From positions 1 through 5,873 of the forward strand of contig CAMZFJ010000140.1 of NCBI GenBank assembly GCA_947306025.1: 5,873 nucleotides of DNA, read 5' to 3'. The notes under the pieces are model-generated. The model was given only the letters and a program-made list of their open reading frames with translations, was not told the DNA's origin and made no database searches. Made by a program: the position numbers and the translations under genes. Position 1 is the stretch's first letter, and each line of letters opens with the position of its first letter. Origin of the DNA: an uncultured Fibrobacter sp. Lineage in GTDB: Bacteria > Fibrobacterota > Fibrobacteria > Fibrobacterales > Fibrobacteraceae. Shown here in pieces: positions 4,092-5,873 of the stretch.

Positions 4092-5873
4092 TCACCCAAC
4101 TATTTCCAATGCAGCGTACTTGAGAATAATGGTGCGGTTGATATTTTCGCGGTCAAAACGAACATCAACGCGGGCATTATCTCCACTACCATAGGCCTTC
4201 ATGATAACGCCATTGCCGTACTTGGAATGTCGAACACGTACACCGGCCTGATAGGGATTCTGGTTTGCAACCTGGCTATATTCATCGTAAACAACTTTCG
4301 GGCCACTCGGGGCCGCAGGCTTCGGTGAAGCCACTTTTATCGGATTGCGATAGACGATATGCTTGTCGTTCTTTTTGATAGAAGCAGGCACTGCCGCCGG
4401 GCGCGAACCATACGAGCCGTAAGAAGAACCGCCATAACTGCCGGAGCCATTACGCGAGCCATACGAATTGCCGCCGTAAGAGCCAGACGAACGCGAACTT
4501 CCATAAGAATTTGACGAGCCATAAGAGCCGCCCCCATACGATCCGTAAGAAGGCTTAGAGCGTGTATTCCCGACAAAGCTAGGAACAGACGGGCGCGTAT
4601 TCAAACACGGCGTAAAGTCAACAACGGACGGATCCAATTCTCTAAGAAATCGGGACGGTGCAAACGGACGGATGTTGCCTTGGAAGAACCTGCGTTCCGC
4701 ATGGTACAGATAAAGTTTCTTTTCTGCACGGGTGCAACCCACGTAGAACAAGCGGCGTTCTTCTTCCATCTGCTCATTGATTTCAGCCATCGAGAGCATC
4801 GAAGTTCCACGCACCAGCGGGAAGATTTCGTCATCGCAACCGGCAAGGTGAACCGTATTGAATTCAAGGCCCTTCGCCATGTGGATTGTCATGAGCGTCA
4901 CAAGGCCCTTCGACGTATCGACCTTCTTGTCGCCATCCGTCAAAAGTGAAATATCCTGCAAGAACGCATCAAGCGTTGCGCCCGGATGATCTTCGTCAAA
5001 TTCGCGAATAGCGTTGATCATTTCGTCCAAGTTCGCAATGCGTTCATCCGCCGTGACTTCGTCTTCTTTGCGCAAAAAATCCTTATAGCCCGTCTCGTTG
5101 ATAATCGTCTCGGCGAGAATCGGAAGCGGAGTTTCGCCAGAATTCATCATGTTTTTCCAGCGTACCACAAGGTCAGTAAAACCCTTAAGCTTCGGAGCGC
5201 CGCGACTCGTGCCGTTCGCTTCGGCCAAGAGATTGTCCCACAGCGAACCCTCGCCCGCCTTCACCTTGGCAAGCACTCCTTCGACTGTAGTCTTACCAAT
5301 GGCACGCGGCGGAGTGTTAATCACACGCAAGTAGGCGGCATCGTCTTTTTCATTTGCGAGCACGCGCAAGTACGCCAAAATATCCTTGATTTCCTTGCGG
5401 TCCCAGAATCTTGTGCCGCCAAAAATCACCGACGGGATACGCAAATCGTTGAGCGCCTTTTCAAGCACACGGGACTGCGCGTTCGTGCGGTAGAAAATTG
5501 CTGTCTTGGCATAAAAATCAGGGCCCGCCTGCGCCACAGTCTTTGCAATGTTCGAAGCTTCGGCACGGTCATCTTCAAAATAGCGCACGTGAATGAGCTC
5601 GCCCGCTTCTTCCTTGGAGAACACGTTTTTCTGCATTTCGGCAGGGCGGACGTTATGTGCAATCACGGAACCGGCGCCCTTAACGATGTTTGCGGTCGAG
5701 CGGTAGTTGCGTTCGAGCTTGACAATCGTCACCGGAGCAAAATCGCGGTGGAAGTTGCGGATAATTTTGATGTTCGCGCCACGCCAGCCGTAAATGCTCT
5801 GGTCGTCATCACCCACCACCGTTACATTCTTGGTTTCCGGATTGATGAGCAACTTCAAAAATTCATACTGAAC
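4092..5873 (-). CDS. uvrD: UvrD/PcrA family 3'-5' DNA helicase, C-terminal 593 residues (partial at window edge)
   Basis: The frame stays open to the window edge; the true start lies outside, so residues here are counted from the first visible codon. The helicase unwinds DNA with ATP in mismatch and excision repair and at stalled replication forks or RNA polymerase. Walker A and the DE box are off the window. Visible superfamily 1A motifs: III (GDDDQSIYGWRGA, 21-33), IV (LERNYRST, 53-60), V (VTLMTIHMAKGLEF, 325-338) and VI (EEERRLFYVGCTRAEKKLYL, 370-389). The 2A/2B segment YRTNAQSRVLEKAL and RFWDRKEIKDILAYLR are also typical. Residues 442-490 are an SYG-rich linker. The last 55 residues (NPYQAGVRVRHSKYGNGVI onward) match the Tudor-like tail that binds RNA polymerase in PcrA. 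GDDDQ favours the name uvrD, but pcrA would be equally acceptable. The gene ends 378 bp before the lipoprotein start. Confidence 0.96.
   Translation of the reverse strand, partial: VQYEFLKLLINPETKNVTVVGDDDQSIYGWRGANIKIIRNFHRDFAPVTIVKLERNYRSTANIVKGAGSVIAHNVRPAEMQKNVFSKEEAGELIHVRYFEDDRAEASNIAKTVAQAGPDFYAKTAIFYRTNAQSRVLEKALNDLRIPSVIFGGTRFWDRKEIKDILAYLRVLANEKDDAAYLRVINTPPRAIGKTTVEGVLAKVKAGEGSLWDNLLAEANGTSRGAPKLKGFTDLVVRWKNMMNSGETPLPILAETIINETGYKDFLRKEDEVTADERIANLDEMINAIREFDEDHPGATLDAFLQDISLLTDGDKKVDTSKGLVTLMTIHMAKGLEFNTVHLAGCDDEIFPLVRGTSMLSMAEINEQMEEERRLFYVGCTRAEKKLYLYHAERRFFQGNIRPFAPSRFLRELDPSVVDFTPCLNTRPSVPSFVGNTRSKPSYGSYGGGSYGSSNSYGSSRSSGSYGGNSYGSRNGSGSYGGSSYGSYGSRPAAVPASIKKNDKHIVYRNPIKVASPKPAAPSGPKVVYDEYSQVANQNPYQAGVRVRHSKYGNGVIMKAYGSGDNARVDVRFDRENINRTIILKYAALEIVG
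4404..4550 (-). repeat. Low-complexity tract coding for nine SYG motifs in the helicase
   Basis: The 147 bases encode 49 residues made almost only of Ser, Tyr and Gly with a few Asn and two Arg. Every one of the nine tyrosines is in the triplet Ser-Tyr-Gly. The tract joins the helicase core to the Tudor-like tail. Codons vary between units (TCT/TCG/AGT/AGC, TAT/TAC), which argues for maintained protein composition, not a fresh DNA slippage event. Confidence 0.85.

Noticed and set aside
4005..4328. A plus-strand open frame across the right repeat module and the end of the helicase gene
   Set aside because: It overlaps the conserved Tudor-like tail of the helicase in antisense and begins in repeat sequence; no coding signal of its own.
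5856..5858. TTG as the start of the helicase
   Set aside because: The frame is open to the window edge and the residues before it (VQYEF) continue the family sequence, so the gene is simply truncated by the window.

Overview
The window carries six genes, all on the minus strand, plus two intergenic stretches with repeat-like structure. The organism is a Gram-negative bacterium: it makes KDO for lipopolysaccharide (kdsB), exports a lipoprotein with a clear lipobox, and uses the GatCAB amidotransferase. The gene mix, the YhgA-like Rpn protein, the TonB/AgmX-type lipoprotein and the style of the intergenic repeats suggest Fibrobacter or a relative. That assignment is an impression from reading, not a search result.

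Reading in the direction of transcription (from high to low coordinates): the right edge holds the C-terminal 593 residues of a UvrD/PcrA helicase (4092-5873). It has an unusual Ser-Tyr-Gly low-complexity linker before its Tudor-like tail. A 378-bp gene-free stretch (3714-4091) follows. It contains two inverted copies of a hairpin module and a larger imperfect hairpin. Next come an AT-rich lipoprotein gene with a TonB/AgmX-like C-terminal domain (2946-3713), a repeat-bearing upstream region (2760-2945) and an Rpn-family PD-(D/E)XK nuclease gene (1746-2759). After these come gatC (1315-1596, with its own promoter), kdsB (472-1209) and the start of a ComEA-like helix-hairpin-helix protein (1-475), whose ATG overlaps the kdsB stop codon.

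The most interesting signal is inside the rpn gene. An in-frame ATG at 2040-2042 is preceded by AGGAG at 6-nt spacing and, further upstream, by a promoter-like TTGTTT-17-TATATT. It would make a separate 98-residue C-terminal protein containing heptad repeats. This matches the published gene-within-gene arrangement of Rpn antiphage toxin-antitoxin loci, where the C-terminal piece (RpnS) inhibits the full-length nuclease (RpnL). The other genes are mainly housekeeping: DNA repair, tRNA charging and LPS precursor synthesis. The rpn and lipoprotein genes, with the repeat-rich spacers around them, look like the accessory part of the window.
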